Assembly (NCBI GenBank): GCA_036504815.1
Contig: DASXUN010000028.1
Coordinates: 1 to 64,000, forward strand
Direction: 5' to 3'
Origin: Gemmatimonadaceae bacterium
GTDB lineage: Bacteria > Gemmatimonadota > Gemmatimonadetes > Gemmatimonadales > Gemmatimonadaceae
Length of the DNA stretch: 64,000 bases
In this document: in pieces, positions 53,123-61,644 of the stretch
Numbering within the stretch: position 1 is the stretch's first letter
Layout of the letters: the number at the start of each line of letters is the position of its first letter
Translations under genes and position numbers: made by a program
The notes under the pieces: model-generated
What the model was told of the DNA's origin: nothing
The model's input: only the letters and a program-made list of their open reading frames with translations
Database searches by the model: none

Positions 53123-54051
53123 GACGTGGGCCACTCCAGGGTGCCGCGCAGGCTATCCACGTGCGATACCCCATGCGCGTCGCACCAGCGGGCGAGGTCG
53201 CCGACGATGCGCTCGGCGGTGCGCGGATCGGCCATCGACGCGGTGCCGAGTGCCACCAGCGAGGCGCCGGCGATGATGAGCTGGAGGACGTGCGCCGCGG
53301 AGCTCACGCCGCCGGTTCCGATCACGGGCGTGCCGGGCAGCGCCTGCGTCACGCGCCGCACCGCGAGCGCCGCGATCGGCAGCAGCGCCGGCCCGCTCAC
53401 GCCGCCGCTTCCGAAGCCGAGCACGGGGCGCCGCGATTCGACGTCCACCACCAGGCCCGGCATGGTGTTGAACAGCGTCACGCCGGTGGCGCCGTTGTCG
53501 ACCGCCGTCCGCGCCGTGGCCACCACGTCGGGGAGCGTGGGCGACAGCTTGACGAAGAGCGGCTTGGCCGTCGCCGAGCGGGCGCGCGACACGAGGGCGC
53601 CCAACGCCTCCGGGTCCGCGCCGAACTCGAGCCCACCCTTCCTGGTATTCGGGCAGCTGACGTTCAGCTCGAAGCCGTGCAATCCCGCCGATGCGTCGAG
53701 TCCGGCCACCACCTCGGCGTAATCCTCGATGGCGCGCCCGACCACGTTCACGAAGACGCGGGGCTGACGGACGTTCGCCGCGATCCACGGCATCGCCTCG
53801 ACGCGCACGGCCTCGAGCCCGGGATTGGCGAGGCCCACGGCGTTGATCATCCCGCCGTCAAAGTCCCAGACGCGTGGCGCGGCGTTGCCGTGCCGCGGCT
53901 CCGGACTCACCGCCTTCGTCACGAATCCGCCCAGCCGCTCGAGTTCCACGATGCCCGCCAACTCGCGCCCGTACCCTGCCGTGCCGGAGGCGAGCAGCAC
54001 CGGATTGGTGAACTCCAGCCCCGCCACCGTCGTGCGCAGCGCAGCGGTCAT
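53119..54051 (-). CDS. pyrD: Dihydroorotate dehydrogenase (class 1)
   Basis: PyrD oxidises dihydroorotate to orotate on FMN. The 310-residue product has NPVLLASGTAGYG, the catalytic cysteine in ELNVSCPNT (class 1), and FMN-site motifs GSGGVSGPALLPIA and VIGTGGVSSA. The sequence resembles class 1B, which needs the PyrK electron-transfer subunit; pyrK is not in the window. The ATG at 54051 overlaps the upstream TGA (ATGA). Confidence 0.95.
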   Translation of the reverse strand: MTAALRTTVAGLEFTNPVLLASGTAGYGRELAGIVELERLGGFVTKAVSPEPRHGNAAPRVWDFDGGMINAVGLANPGLEAVRVEAMPWIAANVRQPRVFVNVVGRAIEDYAEVVAGLDASAGLHGFELNVSCPNTRKGGLEFGADPEALGALVSRARSATAKPLFVKLSPTLPDVVATARTAVDNGATGVTLFNTMPGLVVDVESRRPVLGFGSGGVSGPALLPIAALAVRRVTQALPGTPVIGTGGVSSAAHVLQLIIAGASLVALGTASMADPRTAERIVGDLARWCDAHGVSHVDSLRGTLEWPTS

Positions 54052-55550
54052 GGGATCGCTCCTGCCGCAGGGGCCTTCGGGGCTGGCTTCTTCACGGGAC
54101 GGATGGGTCGCTTGGTGGTGGCCGGCGAGCGGCCGGCGCGCAGCTGCGCCAGTGAATCGGCAAACTGCATCGCCACTTCCTTCCACGCAACGCGCAGCGT
54201 CGCTTCGGAGACCTCCCACGCCGGAAGATCGCCGGGGCTTCCGCCGTCGAGCGCGACGGCCCACGGCGATCGTGGATAGCGCTCGCGGAGGCGCTCATGC
54301 ATCGCGGGCGCCGAGTCGGGTTCGAGAACGGCGGCGCTGTAGAGCCCGCGCGGCGCCATCAGCGCGCCCTGCAGCTGCTGGTCGATGCGGCGGAAAAGCT
54401 GGAAGGCCAGGCGCGGCGCGCGCAGTGAGTCGCGCGCGATCTCGGCGGCGAGGTAGAGCGACGCGCCGGACGCGTCCTTGCGTCCCGCCAGGAGTTCGAG
54501 CAGCAGCAGGTTGTCGTCGAGCCGGCGCTGGAGCGATGACGCGCGTCCCGTCGTGGCGCCGCGTCGGACCGCCGCGGCAACGTCCTCGAGGTGAGAAAGC
54601 GGCGCCAGCGAGATCAGCGTGAGCCGAGCCACGGCCTCCGCCTCGGCGACGCTGTCCACCGCCAGGCGGCGCGCCGCCACGAGATGCGACCGCGCCGCGG
54701 CATCATGGCCATCAGCAATCTGGAGATCGGCCGCGAACATCCGCAGCGCCAGCATGTCCGGCGCGTGCGTGCCGGCGGACTGATACCGGGCCACGAGTCG
54801 TTCCACCGCATCACGCTCCCCGGCGAGCCAGAGCGCGCGAAGCATCGGCGTGAGGTCGGGTCGCACGTCTCCCCGAGCGGCGCGCAGGGTGAGCAGCGAC
54901 TCCGCCACCGCGTACTGCCTGGCCGCCAGCGAGGCCTGCGCCAGTTCCCACTGTGCGGCGCCGGCGTCGAGCGGACCCAGCACGCGCCGCGCGCGGTCCG
55001 CGTCACCAAGGGCGATGGCGGCGCGGGCCGCCCAGAGCGCCGCCTGGGGCCGGAGATCGCGCTGGCCCGCGGCGGCAAGCGGCTCGAGCACCGCGAGCGC
55101 CGCCAGCGGACGGGCCGCGCGCACTTCGCACACGCCCTGCGCGACGAGCAGTTGTTCGCGCGACAATGCGTTCTTCGTCGGATGCGCGAGCGCCTCCGCG
55201 AGTCGCGGCCGGGCCGCGGCGCAGTCGCCGCCCAGCGCGGCGGCGCGGGCCGCGATGCCGACGGCCTCGGGGCGCCAGCGCGAACGCGGATACCGGACGA
55301 GCACGGTTTCGGCCTTCGCCGCGGCGGCGGCGTATCGCGTGCCGGCCTCGCTCTCGCGCCCCTGACGCGCCAGGCGGTCGCCGGCGGTCAGCTCGGCCTT
55401 GGCGTTGTAGAGGCCGTTGTAGTACGCGCAGGCCGTGACGGATGGCAGAAGGCAGAGGGCGGATGGCAGCACGAGACGCCGAAGCGCCGCGCGCACGCGG
55501 CCAGTCGCGGGAGCCGGTCGCCGGGTGCGACGGCGGCGCGCCACGTTCAT
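54048..55550 (-). CDS. TPR-like lipoprotein, function unknown
   Basis: The 500-residue product has a basic N-terminus, a hydrophobic stretch VLPSALCLLPSVTAC with a probable lipidated cysteine (Cys41), then YYNGLYNAK and many alanine-rich helix pairs resembling TPR repeats to about residue 470. Part of the signal peptide is encoded by the 7 bp repeat at 55437-55472. It overlaps the amidase gene upstream and pyrD downstream by 4 bases each. Role unknown; likely an envelope scaffold. Confidence 0.78.
   Translation of the reverse strand: MNVARRRRTRRPAPATGRVRAALRRLVLPSALCLLPSVTACAYYNGLYNAKAELTAGDRLARQGRESEAGTRYAAAAAKAETVLVRYPRSRWRPEAVGIAARAAALGGDCAAARPRLAEALAHPTKNALSREQLLVAQGVCEVRAARPLAALAVLEPLAAAGQRDLRPQAALWAARAAIALGDADRARRVLGPLDAGAAQWELAQASLAARQYAVAESLLTLRAARGDVRPDLTPMLRALWLAGERDAVERLVARYQSAGTHAPDMLALRMFAADLQIADGHDAAARSHLVAARRLAVDSVAEAEAVARLTLISLAPLSHLEDVAAAVRRGATTGRASSLQRRLDDNLLLLELLAGRKDASGASLYLAAEIARDSLRAPRLAFQLFRRIDQQLQGALMAPRGLYSAAVLEPDSAPAMHERLRERYPRSPWAVALDGGSPGDLPAWEVSEATLRVAWKEVAMQFADSLAQLRAGRSPATTKRPIRPVKKPAPKAPAAGAIP
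55437..55472. repeat. GATGGCR heptad repeat inside a lipoprotein signal peptide
   Basis: Heptads GATGGCA, GAAGGCA, GAGGGCG, GATGGCA lie in phase and, on the minus strand, encode LPSALCLLPSV. The 12-mer GGCGGATGGCAG (55458-55469) is identical to copies in front of ugd and gmd. Confidence 0.85.
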
Positions 55551-56722
55551 CGCCCGCCGCCGACGCCGATGCGCTGCTGGTAGCGCGCGAGATACTCGGC
55601 GGCCGCGTCGGCGATCGCGGCGGCGAGCGTGCGCTGGCCCGACTCGGAACTCATGAAGGCGGCATCGGCGGTGTTCGTGCCGAATCCGATCTCGACGAGC
55701 ACGGCGGGCATGTACGCCTTCACCAGCACGCGGAATCCGGCCTGCTTCACGCCGCGACTCGGCCCGGGATGCACCCGGCGCAGCGCGGCCTGCACGCTCT
55801 CGGCCAGGTCATTCGACTCGCGCAGGTGTTCGTTCTGCGCCATGTCGTTGATGATGAAGCCCAGCGGATCGTCCCTGGGCGCGTCGGCTTCGGTCTCGAA
55901 GCGCACGACCTCGTTTTCCATCTGCGCCACGCGGCGTTCGTCCTCGGTCTTCGCTTCGGCCAGGAAGTACGTCTCGAAGCCGCGCGCCGCGTGCGGCTCG
56001 CGCCAGTGCGGATTGGCGGCGTTGACGTGCACCGAGATGAACAGGTCGCCCTTGCTGCGATTCGCGATGCGGCCGCGGTCATCGAGGGCGATGAGCGTGT
56101 CGGTGCGTCGCGTCATCACCACGGCGTAGCCGCGGCGCTCGAGTTCCTGTTCCAGCTGCAGCGACACGCCGAGCGTCACGTCCTTCTCACGCACGAGGGT
56201 GCGATCGGGGCTCCAGCCGCGCATCCCGGGATCGCGGCCGCCGTGTCCAGCATCCACGACGATCACGCGCCGCCGGGCCGGACGGGCGGGCGCGGCCGGC
56301 GACCTGGGCGGGACGGGCGCGACGGCGATGGCGTCCGGGTTGGGCGAGAGCAGCCGCTTCGCCGGATCCCACTGCAGCCGGGCTCCGGCGCGCGGAGCAA
56401 TCTCGGTGAAGAACTGCACCGGAACGTCGAGCCGGCCATCACGCTCGCGCGCGGCCGCCACCAACGAGTAGAGTCGGCCGCCGGACAGCGCGAAGGGCGC
56501 GCGGTCGGCGAGTTCGAAAACGACACCCGCGAAGCTGACCAGGTACCGGTGGTTCGGCAGGCGCTGGACACGACCGCCGAGAACGCCGACGGTCGCCTCG
56601 GCGCCGACGAACGTCGCATTCGCTTCGGTGCGCACCGGAATGGCGGAATCGCGGCCGCTGACCAGGATGCGCAGCGAATCGGGCGGGCCGAGCAGGGCCG
56701 CGGCGAGGAGCAGCGCGACCAT
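55547..56722 (-). CDS. N-acetylmuramoyl-L-alanine amidase
   Basis: The 391-residue protein has a short hydrophobic start, an N-terminal domain of about 150 residues resembling an AMIN-like or copper-amine-oxidase-like domain, a proline/alanine linker, and an Amidase_3 zinc hydrolase domain with DAGHGGRDPGMRG, the metal-binding Glu in REKDV, His in FISVHVNA, and VEIGFGTN for the catalytic Glu. It cleaves peptide stems from peptidoglycan, e.g. at cell separation. The ATG shares a base with the smpB TGA. Confidence 0.93.
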   Translation of the reverse strand: MVALLLAAALLGPPDSLRILVSGRDSAIPVRTEANATFVGAEATVGVLGGRVQRLPNHRYLVSFAGVVFELADRAPFALSGGRLYSLVAAARERDGRLDVPVQFFTEIAPRAGARLQWDPAKRLLSPNPDAIAVAPVPPRSPAAPARPARRRVIVVDAGHGGRDPGMRGWSPDRTLVREKDVTLGVSLQLEQELERRGYAVVMTRRTDTLIALDDRGRIANRSKGDLFISVHVNAANPHWREPHAARGFETYFLAEAKTEDERRVAQMENEVVRFETEADAPRDDPLGFIINDMAQNEHLRESNDLAESVQAALRRVHPGPSRGVKQAGFRVLVKAYMPAVLVEIGFGTNTADAAFMSSESGQRTLAAAIADAAAEYLARYQQRIGVGGGR

Positions 56723-57189
56723 CAGCGCGTGCTCCGCAGCGCGCGCTCCACGTCCCGCTTGGCGTCGCGATCCTTCAGGTCCGCCCGCTTGTCATGCAGC
56801 TTCTTGCCGCGTCCGACGGCGATGACCACCTTGGCGCGGCCGCGGCGGAAGACCATCTCGAGCGGAATGATGGTCAGCCCCTTCCGCTCCACCGCCCCGA
56901 TGAGCCGGCGCAGCTCGCTGGCGTGCAACAGCAGCTTGCGCGTGCGCGTGGGTTCGTGGTTCCAGGCCGTGCCCTTTTCATACGGGGCGATGTGGAGATT
57001 GAGGAGCCAGAGCTCGCCATCCTTCACGATCCCGTAGGCGTCCGAGAGGTTCGCCTTGCCGTTGCGCAGCGACTTGACCTCGGTGCCCAGCAGCACGAGC
57101 CCCGCCTCGTAGGTCTCGAGGATCTCATAGTCGTGGCGCGCGCGCTTGTTGCGGGCGATCGACTCGGTGTCGGCGGGCGGCTTGGACAA
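56722..57189 (-). CDS. smpB: SsrA-binding protein SmpB
   Basis: SmpB carries tmRNA to stalled ribosomes. The product has IARNKRARHDYEILETYEAG, GTEVKSLRNGKANLSDAYG and the basic tail KKLHDKRADLKDRDAKRDVE. The TTG at 57189 (SKPPADTESIARNK) gives 155 residues, the normal length. An ATG at 57321 would add 44 residues unlike any SmpB, so I do not use it. No good Shine-Dalgarno is visible at either. Confidence 0.94.
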   Translation of the reverse strand: MSKPPADTESIARNKRARHDYEILETYEAGLVLLGTEVKSLRNGKANLSDAYGIVKDGELWLLNLHIAPYEKGTAWNHEPTRTRKLLLHASELRRLIGAVERKGLTIIPLEMVFRRGRAKVVIAVGRGKKLHDKRADLKDRDAKRDVERALRSTR

Positions 57190-57351
57190 GGGCGGTGATG
57201 CGAAGGGAGGGCAACAGGAGAAATCTACACCACGGGCGTGGACAGGTCCCCGCGTGGCCGACGCGGTACCCCGGAGAAGGACGAATATCGGGGTCGGCGG
57301 GTCTCCGACGCCTTGATTCACCCCGTCGGCGCGAATACGTTTCTGCTCCCT

Positions 57352-57435
57352 GCCGAAGTGGTGGAATTGGTAGACGCGCTGCGTTCAGGGCGCAGTGGGC
57401 TTACGCCCGTCCGGGTTCGAGTCCCGGCTTCGGCA
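57352..57435 (+). tRNA. tRNA-Leu (anticodon CAG)
   Basis: The 84-base gene has acceptor arms GCCGAAG/CTTCGGC with discriminator A, a D-arm GGTGGAATTGGTAGAC, anticodon stem CTGCG/CGCAG with loop TTCAGGG (anticodon CAG, 57386-57388), a long variable arm (TGGGCTTACGCCCG) as in class II tRNAs, and T-arm CCGGGTTCGAGTCCCGG. The CCA end is not encoded. It is the only plus-strand gene found, transcribed away from smpB. Confidence 0.97.
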
Positions 57436-57436
57436 C

Positions 57437-57479
57437 TCAAAGACAGAGAAGGACAGAAGAGCACAGAAAACGACAGAGG
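57437..57479. repeat. Decayed copy of the 10 bp repeat after tRNA-Leu
   Basis: Four units with a 10-base spacing keep an ACAGA core: AAGACAGAGA, AGGACAGAAG, AGCACAGAAA, ACGACAGAGG. Orientation matches the 16601-16668 array. Confidence 0.6.
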
Positions 57480-57510
57480 GCGGCGCCTTGGCGCCGCCCT
57501 TCGTCATTTC
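57478..57510 (+). terminator. Hairpin terminator of tRNA-Leu
   Basis: GGGCGGCGC (57478-57486) pairs with GCGCCGCCC (57491-57499) around a 4-base loop, followed by TTCGTCATTT. It also lies 27 bases past the stop of the converging gene at 57537, so it may serve both directions. Confidence 0.7.
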
Positions 57511-57536
57511 CGGGATCGGCCGCCCGGGACTCTGCG

Positions 57537-58109
57537 CTACGGCGCGGGCGGCACTTCCGAGGGGCGCTTGTCTTCTGGCAGGTCGGGCGCGCCCCCGTAC
57601 ACGTCACGCAGCGCGTCGCCGGCCTCGGCGAGGTAGCTCTCCATCAGGCCGATGGCGCGGTTGAGCGGCGAGCCGGCGGTGCGCGCGGAGTCCGAGGCGA
57701 ACGCCAGCAGCATGCGCCCGAGCTTGTCGGCGGGACCAATGGTGCCGCCGCGCGATTGCAGCGCTTCACGATAGGTGGTCACGCGATCGTTGAACTGCCG
57801 CTCGGCGAGCAAACGCCGCTCGGGCGCAACGTGCGGATCGATAGCGAAGGCGGTCGACATGGCGGTGGCGATGTCGGAGGCCGTCCGATCGTCCAGCGCG
57901 TCGCGCTGCGCCGCGATGAGGCCCAGCGCGCGGCGCGCGTAGCGCAGTTCCCAGCGCGCGTGATCCACATCGCCACCCGCGGCGGACTCGGCGAGCCACA
58001 GGACGTCGGCTTCGCGCGGCTCCGCGAAGAGGCGGGCCACCACCGATTCGGCCCGGAGCCGCCGCCGGCGGCCTGCGAGCAGCGCGCCAATGAAGGGAAT
58101 GCCGGACAT
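57537..58109 (-). CDS. Uncharacterised helical protein
   Basis: The 190-residue product begins MSGIPFIGALLAGRRRRLRA and is mostly helical with many Ala and Arg (ELRYARRALGLIAAQRDALDD, SPLNRAIGLMESYLAEAGDAL). The first 15 residues are weakly hydrophobic, followed by a basic patch. I do not recognise the family. It lies 3 bases downstream of the Rrf2 regulator gene, so the two probably share a transcript. Confidence 0.65.
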   Translation of the reverse strand: MSGIPFIGALLAGRRRRLRAESVVARLFAEPREADVLWLAESAAGGDVDHARWELRYARRALGLIAAQRDALDDRTASDIATAMSTAFAIDPHVAPERRLLAERQFNDRVTTYREALQSRGGTIGPADKLGRMLLAFASDSARTAGSPLNRAIGLMESYLAEAGDALRDVYGGAPDLPEDKRPSEVPPAP

Positions 58110-58112
58110 GGA

Positions 58113-58565
58113 CTACTGGAGGACCGGAAGTCCGACGCGCTGGCGCACCAGGCGCTCCTCCTCGAGGAGGTCGGAGAGCCGGACGCCCTCGAGCACCTCG
58201 TCGATGCGCCGCTGCAGCATCTGCCAGACGGGGCGTATGGAGCAGTCGTGCGAGGCCGCGCAGCGCGCGTCACTCACCGGATGCGCGTCGCACTGGAGTT
58301 GGAACGTGACCAGCTCCGACGCGTTCAGGATCTCGCGCAGGGTGATCTCGCCGGCCGGACGCGCCAGCGCATAGCCGCCGCGCGAGCCGCGCGAACTGGT
58401 GACGATGCCGGCGCGCCGCAGGCGCAGCAGGATCTGTTCCGCATAGTCGGGGGGCAGTTGCTCGCGCTCCGCGATCTCCCGCCCGCTGACGAGCCCGTCA
58501 TCCGTGCGCCGCGCGAGGTGCAGCGCGCAGATGACGCCGTATTCGGCCCACGTCGTGATGCGCAT
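58113..58565 (-). CDS. Rrf2-family transcriptional regulator, probably with Fe-S cluster
   Basis: A 150-residue winged-helix protein beginning MRITTWAEYGVICALHLA, with the Rrf2 recognition segment LLRLRRAGIVTSSRGSRGGYALARP. Three cysteines (Cys92, Cys102, Cys108) in the C-terminal half match the cluster-binding region of IscR/NsrR, although the first spacing is nine residues rather than five. It may sense iron-sulfur status, nitric oxide or redox. No isc or suf genes are adjacent; trxB is 2 kb away. Confidence 0.9.
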   Translation of the reverse strand: MRITTWAEYGVICALHLARRTDDGLVSGREIAEREQLPPDYAEQILLRLRRAGIVTSSRGSRGGYALARPAGEITLREILNASELVTFQLQCDAHPVSDARCAASHDCSIRPVWQMLQRRIDEVLEGVRLSDLLEEERLVRQRVGLPVLQ

Positions 58566-58618
58566 GAGGGGAGATTATCGCGCCAACCGACGCGCAGGAA
58601 GAGGCAGGACCGCCCGCG

Positions 58619-59419
58619 TTACGGCGCCTGCGGCGTCGGAACGTCGAACGTCGAGATGAAGTCGAAGTAGCCGCCACGGGCGACGGGCGCCACATAGGTG
58701 CGGACGCGCGCCGCACTCCAGGCCTTGGTCTTCGCCGCGGTCCACGCCGAGATGAATCGCGCCGGGATCGAGTCGGTGCCGTCGTCCTTGAACTGGCAGG
58801 AGATCTGCGTGTTCAGGGTGTCGGCGTTGACGGCGCCGTACCGGAAGGCAAAGGCCACGGTGCCATTCAGGTCCTGTCCCGCATTCCACCGCAGGTCGAG
58901 CCGCGTACCCACCGCCGGTGTTCCGAACTCGGCCACCGTCAGCGCCTCGGCGGTCTTCGCGCGGAACGAGATCGCCGGATATCCGCCGGACGCGGTGCCC
59001 GGAATGACGACGCTCACCGAGTCGCCCGGGACGTAGGGCACGCCCGGCCCGCGCAGGCGGTACTGGACGTCGTTGCCAACCGGGGCCGGGAAGAGCGAAT
59101 CGGTGCGCCCCGGGAGCCTCACCTGAATGGAAGTTCCCGCGCCGAGCACGGGGAAGATGTCGCCGAGGCCAACGGTGGCGCGCGAATAGGTTTCCTGCCG
59201 GCACGAGTCCCACGAAGCCGACGCCGTCGGGACGCCCAGCCCGGACGCGCTGTAGAACGTGCCGACCGGCGATGTCACGAAGCCGCTACCGGACCGCTGC
59301 GCCGCGAGCGTGAAGAAGCCGAAGGGCACGGCCGTGACGTTCGTGGACGCCTCGGCGCACGCCACGACGACCAAGGCCACCGCGGCGAGCGCGAGGGGGA
59401 TGCTTCGCTGGCGGTTCAT
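58619..59419 (-). CDS. Secreted lipoprotein, function unknown
   Basis: The 266-residue product has a lipoprotein signal (MNRQRSIPLALAAVALVVVAC) and a beta-rich body with repeating short strands (TSIQVRLPGRTDSLF, GDSVSVVIPGTASGGYPAI). Two further cysteines (DSCRQE and ISCQF) could form a disulfide. Not recognised. The ATG at 59419 overlaps the upstream TGA as ATGA. Probably outer-membrane attached. Confidence 0.75.
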   Translation of the reverse strand: MNRQRSIPLALAAVALVVVACAEASTNVTAVPFGFFTLAAQRSGSGFVTSPVGTFYSASGLGVPTASASWDSCRQETYSRATVGLGDIFPVLGAGTSIQVRLPGRTDSLFPAPVGNDVQYRLRGPGVPYVPGDSVSVVIPGTASGGYPAISFRAKTAEALTVAEFGTPAVGTRLDLRWNAGQDLNGTVAFAFRYGAVNADTLNTQISCQFKDDGTDSIPARFISAWTAAKTKAWSAARVRTYVAPVARGGYFDFISTFDVPTPQAP

Positions 59420-59898
59420 GGAGCCTCTCCGGACGAGGGGGCGCGCAGCCTGACGGTCCGCACGAGGAGGACAAGCAACACCGCCAGGCAGAGCATGGCA
59501 AGGCCGAGGAGCGCGACGGATCCGGCGTGCAGCATGCCGAACAGGGCGCGCCGCGGATCGGCGGGGGCGAGCTGGTCGATGGGGACCACCACGGTCGCGC
59601 GCAGCGCGGCGATGCGCGGATTGACCACCCAGAGCGCGGCCGACGCGGCGACCGCCGAGGCGAGGCTGACGACGACCGCGAGCCCCGAGCGGCGCATGGC
59701 GGGCGCGATGCCGTGCACGAGTGCGGGCACCAGCAGCGCGCCGGCGAAGACTACGGGCAGGACGCGTCCCACCATCTCGCCGGCCATCGCGCGGGTGGGA
59801 AGCACGGCAAAGGCGCCCGGCGCGACGACGGTGATGGTCAACAGCGCGGCGCCCAGCCACAGCGCCACTGCGACGAGCGCCACGAGGGTGCGCGTCAC
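59416..59898 (-). CDS. DUF4149-like four-helix membrane protein
   Basis: The 160-residue product has four hydrophobic helices (TLVALVAVALWLGAALLTI, LPVVFAGALLVPALVHGI, LAVVVSLASAVAASAALWV, SVALLGLAMLCLAVLLVLL) and a pattern (WLGA, VAPGAFAVLPTRAMAGEMVG, NPRIAALR) seen in DUF4149 membrane proteins. The GTG start overlaps the hydrolase TGA (GTGA). Function unknown. Confidence 0.75.
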   Translation of the reverse strand: MTRTLVALVAVALWLGAALLTITVVAPGAFAVLPTRAMAGEMVGRVLPVVFAGALLVPALVHGIAPAMRRSGLAVVVSLASAVAASAALWVVNPRIAALRATVVVPIDQLAPADPRRALFGMLHAGSVALLGLAMLCLAVLLVLLVRTVRLRAPSSGEAP

Positions 59899-60536
59899 CG
59901 CGTGATCAGGCGCGCCGCGCCGGTGAGGAATGGATTGGTGCGATTCTCCTCGCCGATCGTCGTGGCAGGCCCATGCCCGGGGTAGAGGACGGTGTCGCTC
60001 GGCAGCGCGCCGAGTCGCTGCAGCGACTGCTGCAGCGCGCGCGGATCGGAGAGCGGCAGGTCGGTGCGGCCGACCGAACCCGCGAAGAGGCAGTCGCCGC
60101 CAAAGGCCACGCCCTGTCCGACGAAGGCGACATGCCCGGGCGCGTGCCCCGGCACGTGCATCACGTTGAACGTCAGGGCGCCCACGGTCATCGCCTGCCC
60201 TTCGGCAAGGTCGTGGTCGGGAGCCGGCGGCACCTCGATGCGTAACCCGTACTTCCGACCCTGCTCCACCACGCGGTCGTAGAGCGGACGATCGAGCGGA
60301 TGCAGGAAGACGGGCACATCCCACCGGCGCTTCACCGCGGCAATGGCGCCCACGTGATCGATGTGCGCGTGCGTGATCCAGAGCGCCCGCAGGGTGAGCG
60401 CCCCCTGCTCCACCGCACCGATCAGCCGCTCGCCCTCGTCGCCGGGATCCACGAGCACGGCGTCGCGCGTCGCCTCGTCGGCGACCAGGTACGTGTTCTC
60501 CTGAAACGGACCAACGGTGAGCATTTCAATGATCAT
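59895..60536 (-). CDS. Metallo-beta-lactamase-fold hydrolase (glyoxalase II-like)
   Basis: The 213-residue product has the binuclear metal motif THAHIDH (His56, His58, Asp60, His61), VPGHAPGHVAF, and GDCLFAGSVGRTD with later YPGHGP, the typical order of glyoxalase II and related thioesterases. It probably hydrolyses a thioester or other small substrate in the cytosol. The ATG shares a base with the trxB TGA (TGATG). Confidence 0.9.
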   Translation of the reverse strand: MIIEMLTVGPFQENTYLVADEATRDAVLVDPGDEGERLIGAVEQGALTLRALWITHAHIDHVGAIAAVKRRWDVPVFLHPLDRPLYDRVVEQGRKYGLRIEVPPAPDHDLAEGQAMTVGALTFNVMHVPGHAPGHVAFVGQGVAFGGDCLFAGSVGRTDLPLSDPRALQQSLQRLGALPSDTVLYPGHGPATTIGEENRTNPFLTGAARLITR

Positions 60537-61519
60537 CAGCGCACGAGCATCGGAATGGGTGGCGGCACGGCCTGTCCCGTTCGGCGGGCCGTCAGGTACT
60601 TCTCCACCGCGATCGCCGCCGTCGTGGCGTCTCCCACCGCGGTGGTGACCTGTCGCGTGAGCTGCACGCGCACGTCGCCCGCGGCGAAAAGTCCCTCGAT
60701 GGAGGTCATCATGTTGGCGTCGGTCAGGATGTAGCCGGCGCTGTCGTGCTCGAAGTGACCGTCGATGACGCCGGTGTTCGGCCGGAAGCCGACGAAGACG
60801 AAGCAGCCGGTCGCGGCGAGATCCCGCGCCTCGCCCGTCTTCACGTTGCGGATCTTCGCGTGCGTCATCAGCCCCTGCGCGTCGCCGTGAATGGAGTCCA
60901 CGACGGTGTCGTAGATGGGCTCGATCTTCGGATTGGCGAGGGCGCGCTTCTGCACGATCTTCGACGCGCGGAACGCATCGCGCCGGTGCACCAGGTAGAC
61001 CTTGCTGGCGTAGCGCGTGAGGAAGTCGGCCTCCTCGAGCGCGGCGTCGCCGCCGCCCACCACCAGGATGGTGTGCCCCTTGTAGAACGCGCCGTCGCAG
61101 ATGGCGCAGTAGCTCACGCCCTTGCCGGCGTACTCGATTTCGCCGGGCACGCCGAGCTTCACCGGCGTGCCGCCGGCGGTGACGATCACGGCCGGGGCGT
61201 GGTAGCTGTCTCCGCCCTCGGTGGTGACGAGGAACGTGCCGTCCGCCTGCCGGCTGACCTTCTCGACGCGCACGAACGTGTGCAGTTCCATGCCGAACTT
61301 CACGGCGTGCGCCTGGAACTTCTCGGCGAGCTCCGAGCCGAGGATGTGCTCGAACCCCAGGTAGTCCTCGATGATTTCGGTGTTCAGCAGCTCGCCGCCC
61401 GGCAGGCCCTGTTCGAGCACCGCCGTCTTCAGCATCGAGCGGCCGGTGTACATCCCCGCGCAAAGGCCGGCGGGCCCCGCGCCAATGATGATCACTTCGT
61501 ATTCGTGCGTGGTCGCCAC
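60536..61519 (-). CDS. trxB: Thioredoxin reductase
   Basis: The 327-residue flavoprotein has FAD-binding GAGPAGLCAGMYTGR, the redox pair Cys138/Cys141 in SYCAICDGAFYKG, NADPH-binding VVGGGDAALEEA, and C-terminal FAAGDVRVQLTRQVTTAVGDA. It reduces thioredoxin with NADPH. The GTG start has GGAAGG 4 bases upstream. It leads the run trxB, hydrolase, DUF4149, lipoprotein. Confidence 0.96.
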   Translation of the reverse strand: MATTHEYEVIIIGAGPAGLCAGMYTGRSMLKTAVLEQGLPGGELLNTEIIEDYLGFEHILGSELAEKFQAHAVKFGMELHTFVRVEKVSRQADGTFLVTTEGGDSYHAPAVIVTAGGTPVKLGVPGEIEYAGKGVSYCAICDGAFYKGHTILVVGGGDAALEEADFLTRYASKVYLVHRRDAFRASKIVQKRALANPKIEPIYDTVVDSIHGDAQGLMTHAKIRNVKTGEARDLAATGCFVFVGFRPNTGVIDGHFEHDSAGYILTDANMMTSIEGLFAAGDVRVQLTRQVTTAVGDATTAAIAVEKYLTARRTGQAVPPPIPMLVR

Positions 61520-61644
61520 GTTTCCTTCCCAGTAGGTGATCCAGGCCGCGCCGCGGCCCGGTTGCTACCTGAAAGATCGTCAGGGCCGCAAGGGCACTGG
61601 AAGGGGCGGCCGGCCGACTTCCGCCGCCCAATGCGGGGCCGCGC

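Noticed and set aside
53119-54264. Longer pyrD protein starting at 54264
   Set aside because: The extra N-terminus is frame-shifted translation of the lipoprotein gene; the ATG at 54051 has the ATGA overlap and the normal class 1 start.
57190-57321. Longer SmpB start at the upstream ATG
   Set aside because: It adds 44 residues with no similarity to SmpB; the TTG at 57189 restores family length.
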